64,000 nucleotides of DNA from Nautilus pompilius. Lineage: Eukaryota > Mollusca > Cephalopoda > Nautilida > Nautilidae. Shown here one piece after another: positions 36,744 to 48,385 of this stretch. Where the stretch lies: positions 1,389,001-1,453,000 of the forward strand of contig JACATO010000307.1 in the NCBI GenBank assembly GCA_018389105.1, written 5' to 3'. Position numbers and translations under genes: made by a program. The notes below the pieces were generated by a model that was not told the DNA's origin, ran no database searches, and was given only the letters and a program-made list of their open reading frames with translations. Position 1 is the first letter of the stretch. Each line of letters starts with the position of its first letter.

Positions 36744-37590
36744 CTTAATTCTCAGTTTTTAGGACAAATGTTTTTATACAAGTTTTCTATACCTTTAATA
36801 GCAGAACTAATGCTAACACTTGGTCATTATACTTAAGATAAACAACTTGTCCTGGGCCCTTCACATTATTTGGGGAATTATGTGACATGCTGATTGTGAT
36901 ATACTAGAATAGATGTGTGGCTGCATACCTAGGCAAATACTTTTTCAGACTTGGCAAGAATTGTTAACATTTACTTTGCATACATGTGTATCTAACCTGA
37001 CCAAAAGAAAAGGCGCTTAGTAGAACAAGGATATACCATATTTGAGATTTTCATTCTCATAATGCATGTTTTTCTTGGAAATGCTTATGCTGTTCTCTTA
37101 TGAGTTTGGGTTTGACCCATTTCCAGATACAGGAAAAGACATCCTTTAATTACCTTATAGTTATCTGTAACTAAACATGAATGACAAATACTATCGTATA
37201 ACAATTCATATGTAATCACTCTAGTGGAGAGAACATGTAACTTCCTAAAAAAGAGAAAATAACTCTTATGTTACATCCAATTACTCGTTAAAATAAATTT
37301 TAATTAATATAATAATGATTGGAAACAAATTACACTTCCCTACAAAAAACCTGTTTAAAATAATTTATAATTTAGTTCATAAAGTAAAATTATTGATAGA
37401 TCTATGTGGTTTTCTCTGTAAATACAGATGGAAAAGGCCAAAAAATAAGGTTGATTAGCTGGCCGTATGGTTAGGAAAAATCTGCATGTAAAACAAATAC
37501 CAATAAAGATGATCTTACCTCTAAATTTGATGAGTTTTGCTCTGCAGTTCTATGAATACATTGCTAATGTTCATTGAAAACTTTACCAAC

Positions 37591-37794
37591 TTATTTTGAG
37601 ATCTTACTGAAATATTTTGCCCACTTCACTATGACTGCTATAGAGGTGACCCATTCATTGTTTGTGAAGATGTCTTTGTCATCTGCAACTATGTAGCTTG
37701 CCTTGCAAACTCTGCATGACACATTGTCAAATTTGGAAAGTTTCCACTTGATTGTGAAGAGAGAGCTATAAAGTGATAAGTTTTGGACAAATAA
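37591..37794 (-). CDS. Candidate exon, unknown protein
   Basis: An open minus-strand frame of 67 codons without ATG reads SSLFTIKWKLSKFDNVSC, RVCKASYIVADDKDIF, TNNEWVTSIAVIVKWAKYFS. It contains CAGTAAGATC, whose GTAAGA is a strong donor, near its end (about 37607-37612). A possible acceptor, CACTTTATAG, lies near 37765. The block has a CxxC pair and several Trp. It could be an exon of the gene suggested at 36.1-36.7 kb, but the phases do not join directly with 36630-36743, so another exon or a different gene would be needed. It could equally be a decayed transposon fragment. Confidence 0.3.
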   Translation of the reverse strand, partial: LFVQNLSLYSSLFTIKWKLSKFDNVSCRVCKASYIVADDKDIFTNNEWVTSIAVIVKWAKYFSKISK

Positions 37795-37895
37795 TTATCA
37801 TGAGAACAGAAATTATTATATGTTTTTGTTTTTGTATTCAGTTTTAAGATCAGTCAGTTAATTATGCTAAAATGTTACTTTTGAAAAAAAAATAA

Positions 37896-37912
37896 ATATA
37901 TATATATATATA
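37896..37912. repeat. (AT)n microsatellite
   Basis: A short perfect AT run. Confidence 0.9.
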
Positions 37913-38159
37913 GACAACTTAAAAAGGAAAAATTTCAAATCAAATAAAGTAAATTTTAAACTTTAAATAAACACTATTTTTTCTATATGAATGCACTCTT
38001 TCATTTACAAATTTTCACTGTACAATATCACTTCCAAAAAACAGGTGAATCCCTTGATATTTGTTTACTTAAGGCAAACATTATCGGCCAGTGACATGCT
38101 TCCTTTGATCTTGACCTTTATTGTGGATCTGTGGTCAATATTATTTTGATGTTCACCAA

Positions 38160-39030
38160 GATCACAGTCACTGCTATGTTAAATAAATTTTTAAGACCTT
38201 CAATAGTGACACCAGGACAAAAATGCTCTATTATTCACCATATCCACATCCACCATTAATATTCCCTTGCTGATGTTGCCCATGCAACAGAAAGATCCGA
38301 AGAATGGTCCAGCTTCATCACCACCAATTTCATTACAGAGGATATGTAGCAATTAAGAAACCCTTTCTCTGCATTAGGAATAAAACCCTTTGAAAAGTTT
38401 GTTCAAAGGGCATATTAGCAAGACCTTGAGTATTAATGGTCTGTACTCCTGTTCAATGATTTGAGTTTTTAGATTTAAGTCTGGTGATCATACCTGAGTT
38501 TGGAGAAACCTAATGTAAACTATTTATTTTTTTAGCCCATGGGTCAAGTGTGTTAGTGGGAATATCATGATATGGGCTGCAATCTAGCATGGTAGAAAGA
38601 TGATTGATCCTTTCTGAAGGGCATTTTATTAATCTGTTTCCTACCATTGTACCAACAAGGCATACTGAAATTTAATGCCCATATTTTTTAGGAGGAGGAT
38701 GCATGTACATGACAAATTTCTTGTGTTGTGTAAGCACTGTCTGGTAGAAGAAACAAAGCATTCAATATCTTCCTTGGGTGCCCTAAATCCTTCATATGGA
38801 ATATGATTTAGCACTCGTGCAAGCATCTTGAATATCAGCTGAAAGCTGCAGCCCATCCATATCTTGCATATATGATGTAATTAAACAAAGCTATCACTAT
38901 GTGGGAATTGAACCAGACCATGAGACAAAATCTTATGGATTTACTGCCAAATGGGGTAGAAGCTCTTTGTTCTGCCAAAAGTGGCTCAACCAAACTAATA
39001 TACTTCAATAACAACAAATTGTCAAAATAT
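38160..39030 (+). pseudogene. Decayed Tc1-like transposase
   Basis: Family segments occur in order on the plus strand. HYRGYVAIKKPFLCIRNKTL (about 38320-38390) matches the end of the DNA-binding domain ('G..G..A.KKP.LS..N...RL'). VGISWYGLQ with VMIWAAI-like text near 38555-38585 replaces the 'VMVWGCI' block. Near 38760-38800 a weak 'SPDLNPIE.LW' equivalent is seen. Near 38905-38985 MRQNLMDLLPNGVEALCSAK then SGSTKLIYF matches the C-terminal 'L...I.SMP.R..A.I.A.G..TKY'. Almost every segment is in a different frame and the catalytic residues are mostly unreadable. It is among the oldest copies here. Confidence 0.7.
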
Positions 39031-40761
39031 TATAGCAAGGCACTTATGACCAGTTGATTTACAAGACTAATAACATTTTTTTTAAAAAAACATTTACATT
39101 ATTTTCATTTAGGAATTAATTTACACTGAATACATTTGTTTTTATTCATATATTCAAAATACAACACAAAAATATTTCCAATAGACAAAAAAAAAAAAAT
39201 ATTGAGTAATACCTGTTCTCCTACTAGATCATATTTTTAAAGCCTGGTTTTTGATCACCATGTATATCTAAAATTCCTTAGTGGAAAGTTTATTTTGTAC
39301 ATTTTATAACTTGAAGGATTAGAATTTATGGCAGAGAGAAAAAAAAATCATTTTATAACTACTAACCTTTATGTTAAAGAGATAAGCAAACTCATGATTT
39401 GTCATCTTGTTTTATTTATTATTTGTTTAACTGCAAAAGCAAAACTTAATTCTAGGTTAAGTAGAGACAAATAAGAACATCAATCAGCCATTCCCATATA
39501 TACTTGAGTTTTACTAAATACATATGAAATTTTAGCTATACTTTATCAATTAATTATTTAATATTAAAACTGTAAGTGATTCGTATGATCGTTATATTCT
39601 AAATTTTCACATGTAAATTGTTTTGAAACTGGCCATTATTTATATAGAGACTTTTAAGTAATATTTCTCGTCTGTTGGAGAAAGGTTGAGCTGTACACTT
39701 TAAAGTTGTTATTATTGTTGCTGCTTTTGTTTTCATTGTTATATTTAATACAAAAATTGAAAATAATTTTTGTCAATATTTGCTTTAAGTACAAATTAAT
39801 AATAATAAATAAAGTTGTTCTATCTTTAAATTATTATTTCATGGACATTTAAACTTATAGAGAATAAATCTGTTTATTTTGTATGATTTAGAGAAACAGT
39901 TTCTTTATGATTTTTAATTGGTTAATTTATTCATTTGGAGGTAATTATGTATGTATGAAAATTATACAATGTTTTCATTGTTTTTAGAATATTTAAGACT
40001 AATATTTCTTAATTAAACCTAGATTAAATTTTTATTTAAAAGATTATTCAAAAGACAACTTGTTTAAAATTTATCTATTCTGATTAAAGAAAATCATCTT
40101 AAGTGAGTGCTGTAGTCAGACCTTTATGCTTTTTATTGCTTGATAATTTTCTTTTTATCTTTCTTGCTCTTATTGATATTTTCAAAATCACAAGTTTTTG
40201 TTTGTTTGTTTTTTTTTCTTTAACCACAATAAACAAGGTTTGCTGCTAGTAATCTCCCATTATCTACTTTCACATAATACTGAAGATTTAATTTTTTTTG
40301 CTTCTAAGGAATCTGCTGTCATGAACTAGCCCATTAAATTCTCTTCCATGCTTTTTCGTAATGCTCTTATGACAGTAGCTTCTATTCACTACCTGACTGC
40401 ACTGACAAATCTTATACTGTTCCAGTTAAATGCTTGCAGGCAGACTTCAAACCATTGGCTCTTGCAGTAGCTTATTAGTAGTTGTAAGTACTAAATTTTG
40501 TTGTTTTTTTCTTTATTTGGAAAGACATTGTATTCAAATACATGTAGTACAAAGACAGATTTTTCACTAGCACTTATATGTTGGAAGAACTGTACAGATA
40601 TGACAGTTTGTTAAATTAGGTTAGGCATTTCATTTAGTGTCATAATAAATGAGAAGTCTCTGGAAAGCAACTGGTTTTGTAGCTATCTAATTCTGTCAAG
40701 AGGGATAGCAACATTTGTTTGTGAAACTGTAGGTAGTAAAAGTTTGCTTTGGAAAACATAT

Positions 40762-40784
40762 TATATATATATATATATATATAT
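40762..40784. repeat. (AT)n microsatellite
   Basis: An uninterrupted AT run. Confidence 0.95.
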
Positions 40785-41749
40785 TTAATTGAGTAATGGA
40801 AAAGATTAATTTATGCGAAGAGTATAAATTAATACATTCATAAATATCAATCAATTTAAGTTTGTTGTAAGTATGACTTGATATATTGAATTTTTAACCA
40901 AAATATCATTGCAATTTTTGAATGTATGATTGATTTTATATTGTTATATATTTATTAAAAGAAAAATGTTAATGCACATTTATTAATAATTTTCCTCCCA
41001 TTTTTGATTACTGAAAAATGGTTGATTAATGATAGCCTTATAGTTTTGAAAAGTATTAAGCAGACAAGTGTTAAACAATGTGAGGCAGCCCTACTAAAAT
41101 ATAATAATTATGATATGTATGGTGTATATATGGATAAGTGCAAATGGTTATAAACTATGTAATAATGTATCACTTTTACAAAACTAAATATGTGTTGAAA
41201 AATCTGAAAATCATATTGTGATTAATTACATTCTGGAACTACATACCATTTCGTTAACTTTAACCAGAAACAGGTTTGTTGAGATGCTTAATATTGACAT
41301 GTGATGAAATTTTCAAAAAGATGATGATAAGCAAAAACTCTTAATATACTACCATATGGTAGTCTCAGGTTTTCATGCAATCTACTTTTGATTCAATATA
41401 TTTTGCATGCATACAGACACAAACACAACCTTTATAAATACTATTTGCAATAGCCATCGAACTTTTATATTGTAGTAACATGCAGAGTAATAACTGAAGG
41501 CAAGCAGTTGATTTTATTTCCAAATAGAATTTATTATTAGTGTTGTTATTTCTATTTTTGCTAATTCCATGTAGTACTTGCTGTTTTGTTTTTTTTTAAT
41601 ACTGGAAGGAAAATGTTACATCTTCGAAAGATATAGTCCATATATAAATAACCTACAAGTCTATGACTAATTGGGGTACAGTTATTGGATACATTTTTCT
41701 TTGACCTATTGGATTTAGACTGATATTTACTTTTAAGACACTACTTTTC

Positions 41750-41790
41750 ATAATAATAATAATAATAATAATATAATAATAATAATAATA
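41750..41790. repeat. (AAT)n microsatellite
   Basis: A tandem AAT array with one AT interruption. Confidence 0.95.
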
Positions 41791-42078
41791 TTTTTTCTGT
41801 ACATTTTTTTAAATTTAGAAAAGTAACCACTAAATTAAATATCTTATTGTTAATGTATTATCAGCTTTGTAAACATGTTGCAAAGTAATACATAACTTTG
41901 GTATTGTATCTCTACCTATAACACAAGCAAGAAGTCTCTGCACCAGCAAACACTCATTCCTGATTATGGGTATGGCAGTGGTATCCAATCATTCATGTTT
42001 TTTTTCTAAAACTTTGCAGTTAACTAGCTTTAGTTTTTCTTCTGAAGGCATTCCATTAATTTGGATTTAGTTTATCTC

Positions 42079-42681
42079 CAACAAACTGAACCAGATGAGC
42101 CCCAATGATCTGAGCTGGAGCAGATAGACAAATATTCAAAAATTAATTTATTAAGCTGAAACTATTAAAATGCATGTAACAGAGGTAAATGTTTGTGAAT
42201 AACTGTATTAAGTTCCTGAACATCATTTTTTTCTCTTCTAACACTGCATTGGCAGTGGTGATGCATCACCTCCGCTTTCTTGATTACTAAACTATTTCAT
42301 CATTCTCTTAATCTGATGAAGATGAAGTGGTTCATCATTTTCAGATTTAATAAAATTGAGTACTTGAGCTGCTGTAAACCTTCGAATGATGTCCGTACCA
42401 GGAACCATATTGTTGTTTTGTCTATTCATGTTTTAACCCAAAATGTCTATGGTATTTTTTTGAAATGTTGACCAAAAGCTGGTCAATCAGTGGCAGCCAT
42501 CACTTGCTAATGAATGTTGCCAAAATTCTTTAGTAATGCAAGAGCTGATTACCTGATAGGTTTCCAGGAAATCCAATAAAATGTTTATGCAAACCATGTG
42601 CTCAGAGACCAAAATACCATTCTTGCAGGATAAAGACAAATTTGCAGCAGACCAAACTATTGGTCTGATGGGTTCAAAAGG
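42079..42681 (-). mobile_element. piggyBac-like deletion derivative (copy A, about 0.6 kb)
   Basis: The right end GGGTTCAAAAGG abuts TTAA (42682-42685), the obligate piggyBac target. Long segments match copy B at 57.8-58.7 kb: TTAATTTATTAAGCTGAAA near the left, GATGCATCACCTC followed by CTTTCTTGATTACTAAACT near 42260, and the block around GGTCAATCAGTGGCAGCC near 42481. On the minus strand, MVPGTDIIRRFTAAQVLNF then IKSENDEP (42300-42420) resembles the acidic N-terminal region of piggyBac-type proteins. Relative to copy B, about 230 bp holding catalytic-domain sequence is missing. The left TTAA is degraded, so that end is approximate. Confidence 0.65.
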
Positions 42682-42685
42682 TTAA

Positions 42686-43289
42686 TTGTAAAGCATAAGC
42701 ATATTGTAATCCATGTAGCCAATTTGTTTCTCTCTAGAATGATGTGGGTTTTGGATATTTACCCTGAGAGGTCATATGTATTTTGCATTATTAGTGTGAC
42801 TAGGTCAATTAGTCTTGCTCATACACTTGTGGAATAATTATATCCATCACTACCTGGCTAATGCTATGCATTCATTTTGCTTTTCACCTTGATATCGTTA
42901 ATACTGGATCTAGGCTTTTTCATGTGTGACAGCTGGTGCTGCCTTTTATGGATTATCATTTAGTGGACTCAGATTCTGTAAGTATGTCTTATCTGATAGT
43001 CAAAACTGTGCTTCACTCACTGGATGTGCTTTTTGATGTTTTTTTATTAGTGTGAAAAGTTTATTCAAAATTGGACCAATCATCTAACAGCAGCAGTTTG
43101 ATAAAAGGTATTTTAAAAATTTTGCTTTCATGCCTATGATAATTAGAGCATCATAATTAATGTTAATTGGATTGACATAATAATATTTTTTTATACAGTG
43201 AATATTTTTTTTAAAAAACTGGAAAAAAATGGGTGTTACTGTGGTCTTACACCATTCTCAACAATGAATACCTTTACACTGTTGAGGTT
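42686..43289. other. AT-rich non-coding stretch
   Basis: No gene or element recognised. Confidence 0.5.
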
Positions 43290-43511
43290 ATCCATTAAAG
43301 AATTTGGCCTTTCTGCAGCTTGAGGAGCTCAGCACTTCCAATTTCAGCAGAAAATTTCTACCATAACATTTTATTTTTAGATTTGGAAGGAAACCAGAGT
43401 GAGCAGGATAAACCATGTTAAAGAGGTATGTCAAACCAAGCTGGTCTTGACCAGAGATTAGACAGTGACCCACAGCCTTTGTAGTTCAGTATTATAACCA
43501 CTGGGCCACCA
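43290..43511 (-). repeat. tRNA-like SINE copy (minus)
   Basis: Read on the minus strand it begins GGTGGCCCAGTGGTTATAA. TGGCCCAGTGG is a full match to a pol III A box (TRGYNNARNGG type). A degenerate B-box-like GGGTCACTGTC follows. The body GGTCAAGACCAGCTTGGTTT then GACATACCTCTTTAACATGG is shared, with divergence, by the copies at 44770-44973 and 52795-53010. Minus-strand ORF 43288-43473 is a by-product of this repeat. Confidence 0.65.
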
Positions 43512-44769
43512 AACAAAGAAAATATTATGATTTACATAATGTCTGTATATATTTAAGTGTCATGTGACAGTTCTTTTAAGCACTTTGTTTGATGATACTT
43601 CAGCTCAACATATGCTAAGCACCTTATTTTCCATAAGCAGTTTTCTTTTTGAACTGCTGTATAATCTAAAATGCATATTTGACTAAAAGTGTCCTAATGT
43701 GATAAAGCACCAATGTTTTGGAAAGAAATAGAAAGTTACATGATGAGAGATGCACTCTGTAAGATGGCTTGGAAAAGTTAGAAACTGATTATGTAAAAAT
43801 AGTATGGTTTTAAGATGCACTAGTTTTTTAAAATGAAAATATTATTTAATGTCCTGAAAGCTCAATCACAATGTTTAGTGTCAAAATTGAGTGTAACCTT
43901 CTCTTTGTATGAATGATTGCAATACACATTTTGCTACTTTCGAGATGGCAAATGTGTATCTATGATAATTTCTTTTTTTACTTATCATACAAAGCCAGAG
44001 ATAGTTCAGCTATATTCTGAGCAGGAGGATTCCTCATCTTCAGCTTTTACCTGATTTAATCTCCAAGAATCATAATCCCTGTTCTGGTTAATACTCTAGT
44101 TGGTTTTTCAAAAGTGCCTCAAAATTAAACTCTGGCTCTCCAATTTAGCAGTGTAAAAGTGGACTAGAGGCCACCCTTTGTGAACATAGTGTTTAGCAAC
44201 TAGACATATAATGACGGTGTAGTATAGGACAAGTTGTCCCATTCTCTCTGTAGGAAACCCACATTTTTTCTTCTAATGTGTGCCTTTTTAAATCTTCTCT
44301 GTAACTTTCCATACTATACCTGTACATCATTGCAGTTTTATATAGCTGCAGTATACTAAATTTATATTGCTAGCCACATGTATACATCATGATAATATCC
44401 AAATCTACATGTATGTACAAGTGAAATATGCCATATGCATTAGGCCTTTCTGAGCATGCAGGCAACACCAATGGGAATTTACTGTTGTTGTAACATTTTA
44501 ATTTTGGTTAACATGAAATAAAATTGGTAGTGTTTAACATATATGTTAATGTGTATATTTGTATGAATATCATATTTGATGTTGCATTTTGAAAATATTT
44601 TATTAAAAAGAAAGTATATGTATGAAAATATCTCATCAAATGTATTTCAGTAAAACAGTATTAAGCTACTTAATTGTTTTGATTAACAATATTATCAGCA
44701 TGTACTTCTGAGTCACAGATTAACAGTCCTGGATCATTTTCATAATGTAAGATTAACTATGGAGAAGGG
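43512..44769. other. AT-rich non-coding stretch
   Basis: No gene or element recognised. Confidence 0.5.
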
Positions 44770-44973
44770 ATACTGATGTGATGCTCCCATCCATACTTCT
44801 TGGATGAAAGGAAATTGCAGAAGGCAGGAAATCCACAGTCAACTGGTGAAGAAGAGTGAAAAGAAACCATGCCAGAAAGGTATGCCAAACAGAGTTGGTC
44901 CCTTAAAAGAATATAACTTGCCATTTTGACCTTATCAGTCTGGTATATTAATCAACAAACCACCATGCTGCCC
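44770..44973 (-). repeat. tRNA-like SINE copy (minus)
   Basis: This is the same family as 43290-43511. On the minus strand it starts GGGCAGCATGGTGGTTTG and contains TTTGGCATACCTTTCTGGC, then ATGGTTTCTTTTCACTCTTC. The A-box region is partly preserved and the B box is diverged. Confidence 0.6.
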
Positions 44974-44998
44974 ATCCTAATTAATACAAAGGATTTGG

Positions 44999-45016
44999 GT
45001 GTGTGTGTGTGTGTGT
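44999..45016. repeat. (GT)n microsatellite
   Basis: A perfect GT run followed by TATATA. Confidence 0.95.
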
Positions 45017-45395
45017 ATATATAAAATGTTATTGTTAATGAATTCCTGATCAGTTTTGAACAGTACCATGTTTCCACTTAAAATAAAACATTCCTATATT
45101 TTCTCAGCATAATTCTTTGGTATGTGAGCCACCAAAATGTGATGCCCTATTTGCATTTTGATTGGGTCATTGCAATTTACTTTGAATTTGACAACTCTTT
45201 TCAACTTTGGGATAATTTTGTTAAATTTCTCTTGTATGATAGATATTTAGTACTGTATTGAAAGAGGTACCAAAATCAAGTAAAGGAAGAAGTATTTGAA
45301 GAAATAAAGTAAGTTTGTTTTTTTATAGATTAATTTTTTTATTGGCTCTACAGTCATTTAAAGTGTATAGAGAGAGGGTGATGATCTTTTTTTTT

Positions 45396-45531
45396 GGGGG
45401 GGTGGTGTGGTGTAATTGTTATGGCCTGTTTGTTAATTTTGCAAGTGTATGTTAGCACCAACCCACAAAACTTTTCAATTATTTGAGGTCTCAGCCACCT
45501 AAACTGAAAGTGAGTGTGAGTGTGTGTGTGT
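45396..45531 (+). repeat. Possible tRNA-like SINE copy (plus)
   Basis: TGGTGTAATTGTTATGGCC begins with an exact A-box pattern (TGGTGTAATTG). The copy ends in a GTGTGA/GTGT simple-repeat tail (about 45506-45531). The B box is not clear and the core is unlike the other SINE copies here. Confidence 0.35.
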
Positions 45532-46482
45532 TTAGATATGAAAATTTTATAAAACGTTTACTTAAAATTTTTTAGGAAAAGTCAAATATCAATGCTAACA
45601 TCATGTTTTTTTTTTTATTTATTTTGTATCATACAAGTAGCAGGATTTTATGAGATGCATTATAATTATTATTATTATTATTTCAATAAAATTTTAAAAA
45701 AGAATTATGGTTATGGAAATGAGTGTTTTTGAAATTAAGATTCTCATTAATAATTGATTGGCTAACATGCATTGGCCAAATTTTCTGCATAACTGGCTAC
45801 TTTTTTTTCTCAACTGAAAATTCAAAATTTAACAGTTGACTTCCATTATTTTTAGACAATCATAATATTTTCTATGAATTTCTTACAGTATATGACATCA
45901 AGTGGAAACCATTTTACAGCTTTTAAATCTGGATGGGAATGTGTACTTTTATATTTTTTTCTTTTTTAATAGCCTAACTTAAATTTGTTAAGATTACACT
46001 GAAAAATACACACATTTTTTGCTATCAAAAAAGTAAATGAAATGAAGTGGATATAGTGGAAAGATGATCACTGAATTTATTTTTAATAGACCAATTTCAT
46101 AATTTACAAATTGTTTTATATAATTCTCTTGTGTCATGTGTAAACAAACCAAGCTATAGTTTGTTTTGCAGAGGAAAAACACAAGAAAAGCAAACTCATA
46201 TGCATCTTTAGCTTATGTAAGCTTTTTTTTTTAAAATATATTTAGGATTTTCTTTGTTATTTTAAATGAAATGAATAAGAAATTCCAACATTTATTCCTA
46301 AAACTGTTCAGATTTAGAGAATGTTCATTTAAATTATCATTTTCAGAGATAAGAAAGATACAGTATAGTAATGGGAAAATCAGTGTCAAGTTTACTAGTG
46401 AGAATTATATATAGTTTATTATCTTTGAATTTCAAGTAGCTAATGACTTTTGCATTCAAGGAAAAATAACAACTCAAGTGTA
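45532..46482. other. AT-rich non-coding stretch
   Basis: No gene is seen. A short (ATT)n run lies at 45666-45683. The minus-strand ORF at 45994-46182 is hydrophobic and AT-driven. Confidence 0.5.
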
Positions 46483-47792
46483 CGAGGTCTGTCGAAAAAG
46501 TATCCTACTTTATTTTTTCCCGTGGGAATTAATGACGTTAGGGAGGCAAAAGTGTGCATAGTGGAGCAGCATACCTTCATTCGCATGTGTGGTTTTTGGC
46601 GGGCTCACTGGATGCATCAGTCACTGTCAGGCAGCCAGCATGTGAGGTGTTGTACTACTTACCCGTCACATTTTCATTTCACCCATGGTGACGGAACGTG
46701 TGGAGCAACGATCTTGCATCAACTTTCGCCAAAAGCTTGGAGATACCCAAGCGGAAACAATTCACAAAATTCAGCAGGCTTTTGGTGACAATGCCATGGA
46801 TGTTACACAAATAGAAAATGGCACAACAGGTTCAAAGATGCCCACACCTCGGTTGAGAGTGACCAGCGTTCCAGGAGGCCATCAACAAGTCGCAGTGCAG
46901 TTGTTACCAAGAATGTGCGGACCTTGATAATGGAGGATCGTCATTTGAGGGTGTGGTAAATTGGTAACGAGGTTGGGATCAGTAAAGATACTGCACATGC
47001 AATTTTAAAGGTGGATTTGGGCTTGCGCTGTGCCCAAACTGCTTTCTCAGGAACAACAACAATTTCATCTTGAGGTTGCGCAGAACCTGCTGGATACTGC
47101 CAACAGGAATCCTGAGTTCCAGAATACTCTGATAACTGGAGATGAGACATGGGTGTACAGGTACAACCCGGAAACCAAAGTTCAGTCATCATAGTGGAAG
47201 CACTTGACGTCGCCAAGGCCCAAAAGTGCACATCAGGTCCGAAGCAAAATCAAGGTGATGCTGACTGTTTTCTTCGACTATCGAGGCGTTGTGCATTATG
47301 AATACGCACCAGAAGGACAAACAGTTACAAAGGAGTACTATCAGGAAGTCCTCTGACGTCTTCGCGATGCAGTTTGGCGCAAGAGACCGGATCTGTGACC
47401 TCGCAAAACTGGCAGCTACATCATGACAATGCCCTGGCTCATTCATCGCAGCTGATCCAAGGTTTCTTGGCAAAGAAAGGCATTTCGCTCATTCACCAGG
47501 CTCCTTACTCTCCAGACATGGCTCCTTCTGACTTCTGGTTGTTCCCAAAAATGAAAATGCCACTGAAAGGCTCCCGCTTTGAGAGCCAAGAGGACATCAT
47601 GCAGAATGTGATGGCAGAGCTGAGAGCCATTGCAGAAGAAGCATTCCAGACATGCTTCGAACAGTGGAAGGATCGCTGGGCTAAGTGTGTGGAGGCACAA
47701 GGGGCCTACTTCGAAGGGGATTAGCAATTGAACCCCACAAAGTATGTAATTTTTTTCCCAGCCTAAGGTCGGATACTTTTTAGCAGATCTCG
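46483..47792 (+). mobile_element. mariner element, 1310 bp, second lineage
   Basis: The left end CGAGGTCTGTCGAAAAAG continues to TATCC. The right end in reverse is CGAGATCTGCTAAAAAG continuing to TATCC. TA duplications are at 46481-46482 and 47793-47794. Its length equals that of the mariner at 34489-35798, but the ends and protein differ, so the two are distinct lineages. The interior is visibly less AT-rich than the flanks, suggesting it has had less time to decay. Confidence 0.95.
46685..47724 (+). pseudogene. mariner transposase pseudogene with catalytic Asp kept
   Basis: The protein starts at about 46685 (MVTERVEQRSCINFRQKL, then GDTQAETIHKIQQAFGDN), the first helix-turn-helix. A frame change near 46820 follows. 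LIMEDRHLRVW and VGISKDTAHAILK belong to the second helix-turn-helix. LITGDETWVYRYNPETK (near 47131-47180) carries the first Asp. MLTVFFDYRGVVHYEYAPEG (near 47262-47320) is the central block. The last frame, 47374-47724, has LHHDNALAHSS (second Asp, residue 18) and SPDMAPSDFWLFPKMK (third Asp, residue 53). The gap is 34 residues, the mariner D34D signature. It ends AQGAYFEGD and TAG. At least three stops or frameshifts (near 46820, 46958 and 47190) inactivate it. Confidence 0.92.
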
Positions 47793-47794
47793 TA

Positions 47795-48261
47795 TAGTCA
47801 TGTATCTCATATCTTGTTGCTTATATATTTTCAAAAAAATAATCTGTTGTCAGATTATTAAAAAAATATTTTACAGACTGTGATATCTAAAAAAAAAAAA
47901 GTGAAATCTGTTTTTATGCTGCTATATTTAACACCAAATAATCATCATTGTAAATGTTACTAAAAAATAAGAAGTTTATCTGATTTTGTCTCTATTTTTG
48001 TCAGTGTTTTGTGCAAATAGAAAGATGAATCCAAATTTATTTTTTAAATATCTATATATTACATGCATTACTAAATGTTATGAAATCTCAGTGAATGCCT
48101 AATAATACACAGAGTTCATAAGCAGTACTTGTGACAAACAAAGTACCAGCATAGAAGCCAGAACAAAAGATATTGACAAAGATAATGGGTAAATCAAGGA
48201 TAACTTTTGTTAATCTTGACGTTGTTGATGACGGTGTCAATACACAATAAAAATCTTGAAG
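47795..48261. other. AT-rich non-coding stretch
   Basis: No supported gene. The minus-strand ORF at 48088-48285 begins inside the adjacent SINE tail; its lower part (VILDLPIIFVNIFCSGFY) is hydrophobic but has no splice or motif support. Confidence 0.45.
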
Positions 48262-48385
48262 TTTTTTTTTTGTTTGTTTTGGCACAGGACAGTGGATTTT
48301 AACCCATGAAATACCACTTGCTAATTGAATGCCCTAACCAATGTCACATTGACTACAATCTTTTTCACAGAAACTATAAAGGAGC
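48262..48385 (-). repeat. tRNA-like SINE copy with A-rich tail (minus)
   Basis: On the minus strand, TGGTTAGGGCATTCAATTAG (A-box-like) is followed by CATGGGTTAAAATCCACTG, where GGGTTAAAATCC is a good B box. GTCCTGTGCC and an A-rich tail (AAAACAAACAAAAAAAA) follow. Spacing and order fit a tRNA-derived SINE of another family than the 43-53 kb copies. Confidence 0.65.

Larger units (their letters stand above)
39031..42078. other. AT-rich non-coding stretch
   Basis: No gene seen. It contains (AT)n at 40762-40784 and (AAT)n at 41750-41790. A less AT-rich part at 40300-40480 may be another repeat fragment, but no motif supports a call. Confidence 0.5.

Noticed and set aside
46450-46788. 112-codon ORF crossing the left end of the mariner element
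   Set aside because: It starts outside the element and is out of frame with the transposase.
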